Positions 43,281 to 51,245 of a stretch of DNA of 64,000 nucleotides are shown here, one piece after another. Under the pieces are notes generated by a model. It did no database searches and was not told where the DNA came from. It saw nothing but the letters and a program-made list of their open reading frames with translations. Made by a program: the position numbers and the translations under genes. Each line of letters opens with the position of its first letter. Positions within the stretch are counted from its first letter, which is position 1. The stretch is from Thalassospira profundimaris (GTDB lineage: Bacteria > Pseudomonadota > Alphaproteobacteria > Rhodospirillales > Thalassospiraceae): NCBI RefSeq assembly GCF_003326795.1, contig NZ_JPWI01000002.1:310001-374000 (forward strand), read 5' to 3'.

Positions 43281-45500
43281 TCAGAAATTGGCCGTCAGGG
43301 CCAGCTTTGCCGTCAATGGTGCGCCCATCGTGATGTATTCGCTATCGGTGCTGGCACTTGCCCAATAATTGTTGTTGGTCAGGTTTTCGATATTGCCGCG
43401 GAAGGTAACCGGATAGCCATACAGCGTTGTATTGTAGCGCCCCCCAACGTCAAGGCGCGTCCATTCGTCGAGCTGCAGGGTGTTTTCGTCATCAACAAAT
43501 TGCGGGCCGCTATGGATAACCCGACTGGTTAATGTCGCCCCCCGCAGGAACGGCAGATCATATTCGACACTGAATGTTGCCTGATATTCGGCAACACCCT
43601 TTGCCCTTTTGCCGTCATTGGTCCGGTTATCGGTGTCCTGCAATTCTGAGTCGATATAGGTCAGGCCGCCAAGCAGACGGAAGCCTTCAACAGGTTCGCC
43701 AAAGGCCGTAAACTCAATCCCGCGATTTTGCTGTTCGCCGTTAGTGTCTTCAATATTGGTGGTGCTGTCCTTGTAAACAGAAGGCTTCTCAATTTGGAAA
43801 AGTGCAATACCGCCGCCAAAAGTACCAAAGTCGGCTTTCACACCAGTTTCAAACTGTTTGGAGACATAAGGTGCCAAAACAGATCCGAAGTTCGCAGCAC
43901 CGGTATCGGTGACCGTTTTGCCTTTTGACAGGCCTTCAATGTAGTTGGCGTAAACCGACCATTCATTCGTCACCTTGCCGACGATGGCAAACATTGGTGA
44001 GTCCGCACGTGAGTCGTAGTAGGAGTTCTGTGCGCCTGTGCCAAGATTATATCCCTTTGTGTTGACCTCCTGATGGCGAATGCCCGCGGTGAGTTCAATC
44101 CGGTCATTCAGGAAGCCCATGGTGTCGGCGATATAATAGCTGACAAATGTGTTCTTGCTGCTCAAGGGAAGATCATTGAGGTTGCCGCCGGTGAAGGTGA
44201 CCGTCGAGCTGTGGCTGTCTGCACCGGAGCCATAAATGCTGCCAGTCTGACTAGAATAGAACTCATAGGCCTGATAATTCTTTTGCCAGATCCCGGAAAT
44301 CCCGAGATTGACTTCATGGTTAACAGGCCCTGTTTCAAACTTTTGCCGGATGCCAGCCATTGAGCTCAGATCGGTATTCTGGAAGTTGATGACACTACTT
44401 CCAAATGAAGCTGTTCCATCAGAGCTATTCAGGGTGGGGGTGGCATAACCGCCTTCTTCTTCCGAATTACGACCGCCAAGAACCACATAGGCCATCGTGC
44501 TATCGGTAAGGTCATATTCGCCACGTACCTGACCGATATAGTCCTCCAGATCACTATAGGTCCATGCACTGGCATAGTTGTGACTTGCGGATGGCGCGTT
44601 GGGGATACTGGTAAGGGCGCTTCCGATATTGACCGACGGGCGAGCCTGGGAAATATAGTGCTGGTTGATGATACCATCGACTGTAACGCGGGCATTCTCG
44701 CCGTTGAAATCAAGTGCAAGAGATGCAAGGCGCGCGGTTACTTCTTCGTCATCAATGCTGGTTTCCCCGTCGCGATACACGGCGTTGGCCCTTGCACCAA
44801 ACTGGTCCGCAGAGCCAAACCTGCGCCCAATATCGACATGAGAGCCAAAGGTTTTACCGTTTTCCGTGCTTCCGGTAAGACTTGTCACGGGATTAGCTGT
44901 CGCCCGTTTGGGAACAAGGTTAACCGTTCCACCAATGCCGCTGGATCCCGGAGGCATGCCGTTGAGGAACGCAGAGGCACCTTTCAGGAGCTCAACCCTT
45001 TCATAAGTCTCGATGATTGCTTTCTGACGTGGTGCTGTACCACTTACCCCGTCAAGCGAGATATCATCGGATTGCAGGTCGTAACCGCGAATATTGAACC
45101 GGTCAGCGAAGTTGCCATAGCCGGTTGAATTGACGACCGAAGGGTCATTCAAAAGGACGTCTGCAACATCCTGAGCTTGCTGGTTTGTGATGAGCTCACT
45201 GGTATATGACGTTGTGCTAAAGGGCGTATCCATCACATCCTTGTTGCCAAGAACGCCTGCGCGACCACCGGTTGCCACCTGACCACCGGCATAAACGGGC
45301 GGGGTCGGATCGCCCGGTTCTGCTTTGCTATCAGCTTCGATGACAATGGCCGGGGTTTCGGTTGACCCGGTGTTTTCCGTTTCGCTCGACGTCGTATCAT
45401 TGGTCGACTGCGCCCGTGCAAAGTTCGGCGCCGCAAAAACCAATGCGATTGCAGTGCCCAGCAAAAGGGTTGAAGACAGTTTCTGTCCTGTAAAACGCAT
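43281..45500 (-). CDS. TonB-dependent siderophore receptor
   Basis: A 739-residue outer membrane receptor for a ferric siderophore, powered by TonB-ExbBD. A signal peptide (LLLGTAIALVFAAPNFARAQ) is followed by an acidic linker. The plug domain shows TSELITNQQAQDVADVLL, RFNIRGYDLQSDDISLDG and RVELLKGASAFLNGMPPGSS. A long beta-barrel then ends in the classic C-terminal phenylalanine (LTAKLALTANF). There is no N-terminal STN signalling domain. The start is at 45500, with AGGGA upstream; a longer frame to 45707 adds non-signal sequence. The AraC gene 145 bases upstream is on the same strand and is the likely activator. Confidence 0.93.
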   Translation of the reverse strand: MRFTGQKLSSTLLLGTAIALVFAAPNFARAQSTNDTTSSETENTGSTETPAIVIEADSKAEPGDPTPPVYAGGQVATGGRAGVLGNKDVMDTPFSTTSYTSELITNQQAQDVADVLLNDPSVVNSTGYGNFADRFNIRGYDLQSDDISLDGVSGTAPRQKAIIETYERVELLKGASAFLNGMPPGSSGIGGTVNLVPKRATANPVTSLTGSTENGKTFGSHVDIGRRFGSADQFGARANAVYRDGETSIDDEEVTARLASLALDFNGENARVTVDGIINQHYISQARPSVNIGSALTSIPNAPSASHNYASAWTYSDLEDYIGQVRGEYDLTDSTMAYVVLGGRNSEEEGGYATPTLNSSDGTASFGSSVINFQNTDLSSMAGIRQKFETGPVNHEVNLGISGIWQKNYQAYEFYSSQTGSIYGSGADSHSSTVTFTGGNLNDLPLSSKNTFVSYYIADTMGFLNDRIELTAGIRHQEVNTKGYNLGTGAQNSYYDSRADSPMFAIVGKVTNEWSVYANYIEGLSKGKTVTDTGAANFGSVLAPYVSKQFETGVKADFGTFGGGIALFQIEKPSVYKDSTTNIEDTNGEQQNRGIEFTAFGEPVEGFRLLGGLTYIDSELQDTDNRTNDGKRAKGVAEYQATFSVEYDLPFLRGATLTSRVIHSGPQFVDDENTLQLDEWTRLDVGGRYNTTLYGYPVTFRGNIENLTNNNYWASASTDSEYITMGAPLTAKLALTANF

Positions 45501-45645
45501 TTGGGAATCCCTATCGGTTGTCTCTGACGACGACCTGCTGGGCGGGAACCGGCGGGCCATCTTGAATGATGGGCCAGTCGATATCACGCGCGCGGGGGGG
45601 AATATTGAACCCGATTTGTCCGGATTGAACGGAATTTGGCTTAAT

Positions 45646-46533
45646 TCAGGCGATCTGTTCCTTGCGCCAAGCACCCGGCGTGGTTCCGACGATCTTGCGA
45701 AAGACACGGGTCAGATGGGCCTGATCAGCAAAACCGACGCCAACCGCAACCGATGCCAGTGGCGTGTCACCTTTTTTCAGCAGTTTTTTTGCCCGTTCGA
45801 CGCGGGCTTTCATTTGCCATTGCTGGGGCGGCATGCCTGTGGATTCACGAAATGCAGAACAGAAATAGGATTGAGACAGGCCGGTCAGTTGGGCGAGTTC
45901 ATCAAGCCGGATGGTCCGCCCGCAATTCTGTTCGATGTAATCAACCGTTTTGCGCAGCTGATAGGGGGCGAGTTTGCCACGCTTACGCTGTGGTTCCGTG
46001 GCTGGCGACGGGCCAAGAAGGGCAGCAGTCAGGGCTGTTACCAGTCCTTCGCCGTAAATCTGCGGGGCGGCCATACCGTTTTCAAGATCGTCGGCAAGCA
46101 GTCGTACAAGCGCATTGATGCGCGGATCGCAGAACCCGATCCGGGGTGTTTCAAGTGCCCGCCGGTCAAGGATGCTCCCCATTGAATGTTCAAGGGCTTT
46201 GACATCGAGATGAATATCAAGATGACGCAGGCGGCATTTGCCAAGAACTTCCGATGATACCTCCATCCCCGCGGGGATATAGGAAAGGCATCCCTGCCCA
46301 CGATGGCTGCGGGTAGTTGTGTCACTTGAAGCCCGGACTTCGACGCGCCCGTCACCGATACAGTCCAGAATGGCGACCAGACGCGGTGCGCGCGAGACAT
46401 AGGTGCCGCCCGCTTCCTGTTCACATTCGACATGCCACAGATCGGTGATGGCTGCGTTCCAGCGCCGGAAACGCAAATCATCCAGAAGGGAAATACCTTC
46501 GATCTTGCTGGTCATTTGTGGATGAAATGTCAT
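45646..46533 (-). CDS. AraC-family transcriptional regulator (siderophore-type)
   Basis: A 295-residue regulator. The C-terminal AraC domain has two helix-turn-helix motifs (RLDELAQLTGLSQSYFCSAF and PLASVAVGVGFADQAHLTRV) ending in FRKIVGTTPGAWRKEQ. The N-terminal part is a cupin-like sensor domain. It is adjacent to a TonB siderophore receptor on the same strand, the typical layout for PchR/AlcR-type regulators that bind the ferri-siderophore. Start is chosen at 46533 because AGGA lies upstream; 46515 is an alternative. A Fur-like box lies about 95 bases upstream. Confidence 0.88.
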   Translation of the reverse strand: MTFHPQMTSKIEGISLLDDLRFRRWNAAITDLWHVECEQEAGGTYVSRAPRLVAILDCIGDGRVEVRASSDTTTRSHRGQGCLSYIPAGMEVSSEVLGKCRLRHLDIHLDVKALEHSMGSILDRRALETPRIGFCDPRINALVRLLADDLENGMAAPQIYGEGLVTALTAALLGPSPATEPQRKRGKLAPYQLRKTVDYIEQNCGRTIRLDELAQLTGLSQSYFCSAFRESTGMPPQQWQMKARVERAKKLLKKGDTPLASVAVGVGFADQAHLTRVFRKIVGTTPGAWRKEQIA

Positions 46534-46627
46534 CTTGGTCAATCCTGCGTCAGTCCTTTGGTCCGGGTTCTGAAAGGGACTCTCTTGAGAATCGCAGGGC
46601 AAATATAGCCGGGAATACTCTGCAAAC

Positions 46628-46646
46628 AATAACAATTCTCATTATC
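46628..46646 (-). promoter_or_regulatory. Fur-like iron box upstream of the AraC regulator
   Basis: On the minus strand the 19 bases read GATAATGAGAATTGTTATT, which agrees with the classic Fur box GATAATGATAATCATTATC at 15 of 19 positions. It overlaps a perfect 9-bp inverted repeat (AACAATTCT / AGAATTGTT, 46631-46661). The site lies about 95 bases before the regulator's start, in the expected promoter region. It fits iron-repressed expression of the regulator and thereby the receptor. Confidence 0.6.
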
Positions 46647-46708
46647 AAAAGCAGAATTGTTCATTCACCGGTCAATTGATCGCGTTTGGCGGGTGGCCGG
46701 ATACAAAC

Positions 46709-46735
46709 AAACCCGCCCGGAGTGCGGGCGGGTTT
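46709..46735 (-). terminator. Terminator of dsbB
   Basis: AAACCCGCCC and GGGCGGGTTT form a perfect 10-bp stem, with a T-rich run (TTTGTTTG) on the minus strand. It is about 42 bases after the dsbB stop. Confidence 0.85.
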
Positions 46736-46777
46736 ATTGGGACGAACGATGACGTTTGTTCCGGGCGTCTTTTGATT

Positions 46778-47341
46778 CTAGAGGCCGTGTTCGCCTTCTT
46801 TCTTCATCCAGCGTGACGGTGCGATGAAGCAGAAAATGGTAAGGGCTGCCGAGAAGAAGACATTGACCGTGGGCATGGTGATGCCAAAAAGGGTCCAGTC
46901 GATTTTGTCGCACCGAATAATCGGCTGGGCAAGAAGCTGTGCCTTAAGTTCGGCAAGCGAACTTGCACCACTTTGCACTCCGCCACACATCGCCGGTCCC
47001 TGCCACCAGAGTTCCTGAACGCCGACGTGATAAATGGCAATGCCGGTGCCAACCGCAAAGGTCAGCCCGCAAAGATAGACGATTGCACGTGCGGCCTTGG
47101 GGAAGCGGATCAGAAGCAGGGCCAGAACAGACAGGCCGATCACGATATAGAAGGGCTTGCGCTGATACAGACACAGAATGCAGGGCAGTAGTTTCTGAAC
47201 ATACTGCGCATAAAGAGCAAATCCGATGCTGCCGCTTGAGACCAGGAACAGGATAATCGGTGCGAAGGCCGGGATATAGCGCGGGCGAAGCATTTTGAAC
47301 ATCAGCAAATCCGTATCTCGTCTTCCTTGAAATGTGCTCAT
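46778..47341 (-). CDS. dsbB: Disulfide bond formation protein B
   Basis: DsbB reoxidises the periplasmic thiol oxidase DsbA by passing electrons to quinone. The 187-residue membrane protein has four hydrophobic segments. The first periplasmic loop has C54 and C57 in LLPCILCLYQRKPFY, and the second has C119 and C144 (GPAMCGG and IIRCDKID). All four redox cysteines are present. The start at 47341 lies four bases after the YqaA-type gene, so they form one operon; an in-frame ATG 13 codons later is an alternative. Inner membrane. Confidence 0.92.
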   Translation of the reverse strand: MSTFQGRRDTDLLMFKMLRPRYIPAFAPIILFLVSSGSIGFALYAQYVQKLLPCILCLYQRKPFYIVIGLSVLALLLIRFPKAARAIVYLCGLTFAVGTGIAIYHVGVQELWWQGPAMCGGVQSGASSLAELKAQLLAQPIIRCDKIDWTLFGITMPTVNVFFSAALTIFCFIAPSRWMKKEGEHGL

Positions 47342-47345
47342 GGGG

Positions 47346-47933
47346 TCACCCGTGCGGGATCAGTTTGATTGCGGCGAACCCACCGACAAGAACTACGATA
47401 AATATGGTGAAAACGAGGCCCAGCCGTTTTTCGATGAAATCACGAATGGCCGGGCCGAATTTCCAGATCAGGGCAGCAATGACAAAGAACCGCAATCCAC
47501 GGGCAAAGATCGAAGCGACTGTAAAGACCACCGGATCAAGTGCTGTGACACCCGACAGGATCGTAATTACCTTATAGGGGAACGGAGTGATGCCGGCGAT
47601 CAGCACAGCCCACGCACCCCATTCGTTATAATAGTCTTTGAACTGATCGAACTTTGCGCCATAGCCATAAAGCTCCAGCACCGGACGGCCGACCGTTTCA
47701 AACAGGAAGAACCCGATTCCGTACCCGATCAGACCGCCCAGAACCGATCCGACAAGACAGATCAGCGCATAACGCCAGGCCTTGGTCGGAGCTGCAATGA
47801 TCATCGGGATCAACAGGATATCTGGCGGGATCGGAAAGACCGAGCTTTCAATCGCAGCAATAAAGAACAATGCCCAAGCGGCATGACGGTGACCCGCCAG
47901 GTTCATGGTCCAATCATAAAGACTGCGGATCAC
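47346..47933 (-). CDS. YqaA/DedA-like membrane protein (VTT domain)
   Basis: A 195-residue inner membrane protein of the YqaA branch of the DedA/VTT superfamily. Family marks are AIESSVFPIPPDILLIPMII, LVGSVLGGLIGYGIGFFLFE and TPFPYKVITILSGVTALDPV, the latter containing the re-entrant proline-glycine hairpin. About four hydrophobic segments. DedA relatives act as lipid scramblases or flippases and in membrane energetics; the YqaA branch has no assigned substrate. Upstream partner of dsbB by spacing. Confidence 0.88.
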   Translation of the reverse strand: MIRSLYDWTMNLAGHRHAAWALFFIAAIESSVFPIPPDILLIPMIIAAPTKAWRYALICLVGSVLGGLIGYGIGFFLFETVGRPVLELYGYGAKFDQFKDYYNEWGAWAVLIAGITPFPYKVITILSGVTALDPVVFTVASIFARGLRFFVIAALIWKFGPAIRDFIEKRLGLVFTIFIVVLVGGFAAIKLIPHG

Positions 47934-48079
47934 GGCAATCGCGCCTTATCTTGTTTAGCTATGGTCTGGTGAATGGCGCAGGGCCTTGAAACTCGGCGCG
48001 ATCAAAGCGCATTTTGCGACCAATCGCAATGATGCAGTTGATGATCGCAAAATCAGCAACATTTTTGCACAAAGCCCCA

Positions 48080-48107
48080 TTGACCCCGCGAAATTTACAG
48101 CTATTAT
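48080..48107 (+). promoter_or_regulatory. Promoter of tRNA-Leu
   Basis: TTGACC at 48080-48085 and TATTAT at 48102-48107 are separated by 16 bases, which is a good sigma-70 type arrangement. Transcription would start near 48114, about 37 bases before the tRNA. Confidence 0.55.
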
Positions 48108-48150
48108 CCCGCCCGTCGATGGAGGGTGCGATCACGCACCCAGATTGCCT

Positions 48151-48236
48151 GCCCCTGTGGCGGAATTGGTAGACGCGGCAGACTCAAAATCTGTTTCACT
48201 TAGTGAGTGGGAGTTCGATTCTCCCCGGGGGCACCA
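48151..48236 (+). tRNA. tRNA-Leu (anticodon CAA)
   Basis: The cloverleaf is complete. The acceptor stem is GCCCCTG paired with CGGGGGC (one G-U). The D arm has GGCGGAATTGGTAGACGC, and the anticodon arm has GCAGA-CTCAAAA-TCTGT, giving anticodon CAA in the loop. A long class II variable arm with CACT/AGTG pairing follows, and the T arm is GGGAG-TTCGATT-CTCCC. Discriminator A and CCA are encoded. Reads UUG leucine codons. Confidence 0.97.
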
Positions 48237-48264
48237 TCGCTTTTTTCCGGTAGATGACATTTAG

Positions 48265-48295
48265 CAAAACCGCAGGCTCATGTGAGTCTGGTTTT
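48265..48295 (+). terminator. Likely terminator of tRNA-Leu
   Basis: An imperfect hairpin with AAAACC and CAG / CTC paired to GAG / CTG and GTTTT, carrying small bulges, lies about 30 bases after the tRNA. The T-run is short. Confidence 0.5.
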
Positions 48296-48452
48296 CGCCT
48301 TGTATGTTTTGCCGGAGCGGTAACCGATCATTCCAACGTTGTAGTTGATCGTATTCCGCTCAAATCCCCCTTGAAAGTCTCCGTTTTCAGCCATTTTTTG
48401 TTGGCATCATAATTGCAATTTCCTGACTCCTTATCAACTTAGGGAGGAAAAA

Positions 48453-49400
48453 ATGCAAAAAGCAAAAATGTTTGTCACGGCTTCCATGATGCTGGGTTTT
48501 ATCGGTGCAACCGGCGTTGCTTCTGCCGATGAACGATTCACGTCGCCGTTTGGGCCCGATGACCAGATCGGTGCCGCAAACTATCTGACTGCCGAAGTTA
48601 CCCTTGCCGCGAGCAAGTTGATATCCGAAGGGAAAGTCTACTCGCTTGGTATGGAGATTTCACGTGATACACCGGCATTCGCGCCGCGTGGTGTTGCTGT
48701 AACTGTTTTCTCGCCGGGGCAAAGTGGTAACAAGACCCTTGGCAGCAATTCCGGGACATATAACGACGACATGTTCACCGGTTGGCTTGGTGTGGGGACG
48801 CAGATTGACGGTTTGGGTCATCTCGGTGATCACCACACTTACTACAATAACAACCATGCTGAAGACATGGTGGCAGCTACGGGCCTGACCAAACTGGGTA
48901 TTGAGAATGTTCCGCCAATGGCGACGAGGGGTGTGTTGCTCGACGTTGCTGCGATCAAAGGAACCGGGCGGCTCGAGGGCGGATATGTCATTACCCTTGA
49001 TGATGTACTGGCAGCACAAAAGGCGGCCGGAACTGAAATTCGCAAGGGGGACGTGGTTCTTGTCCATACCGGATGGCTTGATCTGGTTGGACAGGATAAT
49101 GCGCTTTATGGTTCGACCGAGCCTGGCATCGGCTTGGAAGCCGCGGAATGGCTGGCAAAAAAAGGGGTCGTTGCTGTCGGAGCCGACACGTGGGGGCTGG
49201 AAGCCGTTCCCCATGAAGATTCGACGGCGTTCTTCCCGGTCCACGTAAAACTTTTGGCTGAAAACGGTGTTTATATTCTTGAGAATATCGTCACCAGGGA
49301 CCTGGCCGAAGACCGGGCGTACGAGTTTCTTTTTGTTCTTGGTCAGGCAAAGCTTAAGGGTGCCGTCCAGATGATCATAAATCCGGTCGCCATTCGTTAA
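48453..49400 (+). CDS. Exported cyclase-family protein (kynurenine formamidase-like hydrolase)
   Basis: A 315-residue metal-dependent hydrolase of the cyclase family with a signal peptide (MFVTASMMLGFIGATGVASA), so it acts in the periplasm. The core motif reads GTQIDGLGHLGDHHTYYNN, where the usual GTHxDxPxH has Q in place of the first H. A subgroup of this family with GTQ-x-DGLGH exists. A later conserved block is KGDVVLVHTGWLDLVG, and the end has GVVAVGADTWGLEAVP. AGGGAGG lies nine bases before the start. A strong terminator follows. Substrate unknown; formamides, isatin-like or cyclic amides are typical. Confidence 0.88.
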   Translation: MQKAKMFVTASMMLGFIGATGVASADERFTSPFGPDDQIGAANYLTAEVTLAASKLISEGKVYSLGMEISRDTPAFAPRGVAVTVFSPGQSGNKTLGSNSGTYNDDMFTGWLGVGTQIDGLGHLGDHHTYYNNNHAEDMVAATGLTKLGIENVPPMATRGVLLDVAAIKGTGRLEGGYVITLDDVLAAQKAAGTEIRKGDVVLVHTGWLDLVGQDNALYGSTEPGIGLEAAEWLAKKGVVAVGADTWGLEAVPHEDSTAFFPVHVKLLAENGVYILENIVTRDLAEDRAYEFLFVLGQAKLKGAVQMIINPVAIR

Positions 49401-49430
49401 GCCTGTTGCTTGATGTCACAGATCTTTGTG

Positions 49431-49470
49431 GACCGGCGGCCAGGTGATCAAACATGCCGCCGGTCTTTTT
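49431..49470 (+). terminator. Terminator of the cyclase-family gene
   Basis: GACCGGCGGC and GCCGCCGGTC form a perfect 10-bp stem with a 15-base loop, followed by TTTTT. It begins 30 bases after the stop codon. Confidence 0.93.
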
Positions 49471-49936
49471 GCCGGGTTGTAAACGGGTGTTTGCAAGCAG
49501 CAAAGTCGGAATACGCTCCGATAGTTCGCGTCGATATCGCTTGTGGTCATGTCGCGCAGGCATGTTTCAAGTTGCGTGTCAGATAAAGGTCACGGGCCGC
49601 AAGATCATCTTCCTGTCATTGTCGAACCACCTGTCCGTCACGGCAGAGCTTCAGGCTGCATTGGTGATGTCGGCTTGGAAAATTGTATTTTCCGGGATGT
49701 TAGACGCCGCAGGGGGCGATTCCAGCCCCGATAAATTTCCATTACTCACGCAAAAAATTGATCACAGTCATACCTTGCGGCCAGCAAGGTTGAGTGTTTC
49801 GGGCGTTTCCCGCTGGCTAGGTGGCAAGGTTAAGCAAAAAATATCGAGGAAAATTCGGACAGAAAACGATCTTCTGAAAATTTCTTTGCGGGCGGAAAGC
49901 GTTGGTTTTGCATGCTTACGCGGCGACATTTATGGT

Positions 49937-49950
49937 TGAAATATATTTCA
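49937..49950. promoter_or_regulatory. Palindrome TGAAATATATTTCA
   Basis: A perfect 14-base palindrome located about 137 bases before the binding-protein gene. It shares the GAAATAT core with the larger inverted repeat downstream, so both may be bound by the same regulator. A TTGACT hexamer, a possible -35 box, begins three bases after it at 49953. Confidence 0.4.
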
Positions 49951-49983
49951 TGTTGACTCCCGAAACGGGATCAATCCAAATGA

Positions 49984-50018
49984 ATGGTAGATATTTCCAG
50001 ATGTGAAATATCTACCAT
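49984..50018. promoter_or_regulatory. Operator-like inverted repeat, 14-bp arms with 7-base spacer
   Basis: ATGGTAGATATTTC (49984-49997) and GAAATATCTACCAT (50005-50018) are exact reverse complements around CAGATGT. The repeat ends 69 bases before the binding-protein start codon. Such length and perfection are typical of a protein-binding operator. The SorC-type regulator gene in the same operon is the obvious candidate to bind it. It is AT-rich and has no T-run, so it is not a terminator. Confidence 0.65.
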
Positions 50019-50087
50019 AAATAACATTATGCGAACCACACCGTGTCCTGGAAAGCCCGGAACTGGTTACGCATTAGGGAGGATAAC

Positions 50088-51125
50088 ATGAAAATCAAAT
50101 CAATGCTGCTGGGAACAGCTGCGGCTGCTTTCTTGACTCTCACTGCGTCTTCGGCAATGGCGCAGGATACTAAAAAAAGCGCATTCCAGTGTGAGCCCGG
50201 CGAGCTTTATGCCATGAACGTCATGGTCAGCGGTGTCGAATACTGGTTCCCTGTCTATGAAATGTTCAAGCAGGCTGCGCAGCAGATGGGATGTGACACG
50301 GTTTATACCGGCACGCCGGAATATGATGTGAACAAGCAGATTGCGACCTTTGAGCAGGTTCTGGCGCGTCAGCCAGCCGGCATCATGGTTCATCCGATGA
50401 ACTCTGATCCGTTCATCGCACCGATCAATCGTGCTGTTGAGCAGGGCGTGGCTGTCGTCACCTTTGCCGCAGATTCTCCGAATTCAAAGCGTTCGGCCTA
50501 TATCACCTCGAACAATGACCGCGAAGGAGCAGCTGCGGCTGATGCCATTGCCGAGGCTATGGGCGGATCCGGTGAATATGCAGTTCTGGAGAATCCCGGG
50601 CAGGACAACCATGATCGCCGCGTTTCGGCCTTCATCGCCCGCATGGAAGAAAAATACCCGGATATTAAGCTGGTTGCTCGCGCGGCATCAAACCAGGATC
50701 CGACCAAGGCCTATAACGCTGTTCTGACCATGCATCAGGCACACCCGAATCTTGGCGCTGTCTTTATGCCAGAGGCAAACAGTGCACTGGGTGCAGCGCA
50801 GGCGGCCATCGAGACCAAGGCAGATATCAAGGTGATGACTGCAGACGTGAATGCCAAGATCCTTGATATGATCAAGGCAGGCGAGGTCTTTGGTTCAATT
50901 AACCCGAACCAGGGTATTCAGGGTTACATGGGCTTCATTTCCCTGTTCCTCGCAGCACATCCGGATCTGATTGATCCGATGAATGACTATATGCGGGCTG
51001 GTGCCAACCCGATGATGGTTCCCTACATCGATAATGGCTATGCGGTCGTGACTGCAAAGAATGCCGATGACTTCTATTGGGAAGATTACCTGAAACGTCG
51101 CGGTACCAAAGGTATCGAAGAATAA
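50088..51125 (+). CDS. Sugar-type ABC transporter periplasmic binding protein
   Basis: A 345-residue exported substrate-binding protein of the Peripla_BP_4 (ribose-binding-like) family. Signal peptide: MLLGTAAAAFLTLTASSAMA. The mature chain has the SGVEYWFPVYEMFKQAAQQM start and GIMVHPMNSDPFIAPINRAV, and the hinge region shows DAIAEAMGGSGEYAVLENPG, ending with LGAVFMPEANSALGAAQAAI. The start at 50088 has AGGGAGGA seven bases upstream; a longer in-frame start at 50043 is ignored. First gene of the transport and catabolic operon. The ligand is not predictable; a pentose, polyol or related compound is likely. Confidence 0.93.
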   Translation: MKIKSMLLGTAAAAFLTLTASSAMAQDTKKSAFQCEPGELYAMNVMVSGVEYWFPVYEMFKQAAQQMGCDTVYTGTPEYDVNKQIATFEQVLARQPAGIMVHPMNSDPFIAPINRAVEQGVAVVTFAADSPNSKRSAYITSNNDREGAAAADAIAEAMGGSGEYAVLENPGQDNHDRRVSAFIARMEEKYPDIKLVARAASNQDPTKAYNAVLTMHQAHPNLGAVFMPEANSALGAAQAAIETKADIKVMTADVNAKILDMIKAGEVFGSINPNQGIQGYMGFISLFLAAHPDLIDPMNDYMRAGANPMMVPYIDNGYAVVTAKNADDFYWEDYLKRRGTKGIEE

Positions 51126-51135
51126 GGACATCTAG

Positions 51136-51165
51136 ATCTGGTCGCTATGCCCATGGCGACCAGAT
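51136..51165 (+). repeat. Intercistronic stem-loop after the binding-protein gene
   Basis: ATCTGGTCGC (51136-51145) and GCGACCAGAT (51156-51165) form a perfect 10-bp stem with further pairing in the loop. It begins ten bases after the stop codon and has no T-run. Such hairpins protect the upstream message from 3' exonucleases and raise the amount of binding protein over the other transporter parts. Confidence 0.6.
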
Positions 51166-51167
51166 GA

Positions 51168-51224
51168 CCCTTCCTTTCGGTCCTCCCACTTTGATTGGTC
51201 GAAAGGAAGGGCTGCCCTTCTTTT
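51168..51224 (+). promoter_or_regulatory. Attenuator-like pair of alternative hairpins
   Basis: CCCTTCCTTTCG (51168-51179) is the exact reverse complement of CGAAAGGAAGGG (51200-51211). The last six bases of that second arm, GAAGGG (51206-51211), can pair instead with CCCTTC (51215-51220), giving a compact hairpin followed by TTTT (51221-51224). The two structures exclude each other: the first acts as anti-terminator, the second as terminator. Placed between the binding-protein and ATPase genes, this could set their expression ratio. Confidence 0.5.
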
Positions 51225-51245
51225 CATCGCAAGGCATCCGGTTTT

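Larger units (their letters stand above)
49401..50087. other. Long intergenic region upstream of the sugar-transport operon
   Basis: Between the cyclase-family gene and the binding-protein gene lie 687 bases. They hold the cyclase terminator (49431-49470), a 14-base palindrome (49937-49950) and a strong 14-bp-arm inverted repeat (49984-50018). An open frame of 161 codons at 49454-49939 starts inside the terminator, has no ribosome site and an implausible protein, so it is not called. The rest shows nothing recognisable. Confidence 0.6.

Noticed and set aside
47986..48264. Open frame of 92 codons covering tRNA-Leu
   Set aside because: It overlaps the tRNA completely, so it cannot be a real gene.
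49454..49939. Open frame of 161 codons upstream of the sugar operon
   Set aside because: It begins inside the cyclase-gene terminator, lacks a ribosome site, and encodes a mixed, cysteine- and arginine-rich sequence with no family features. It also runs into the palindrome at 49937.
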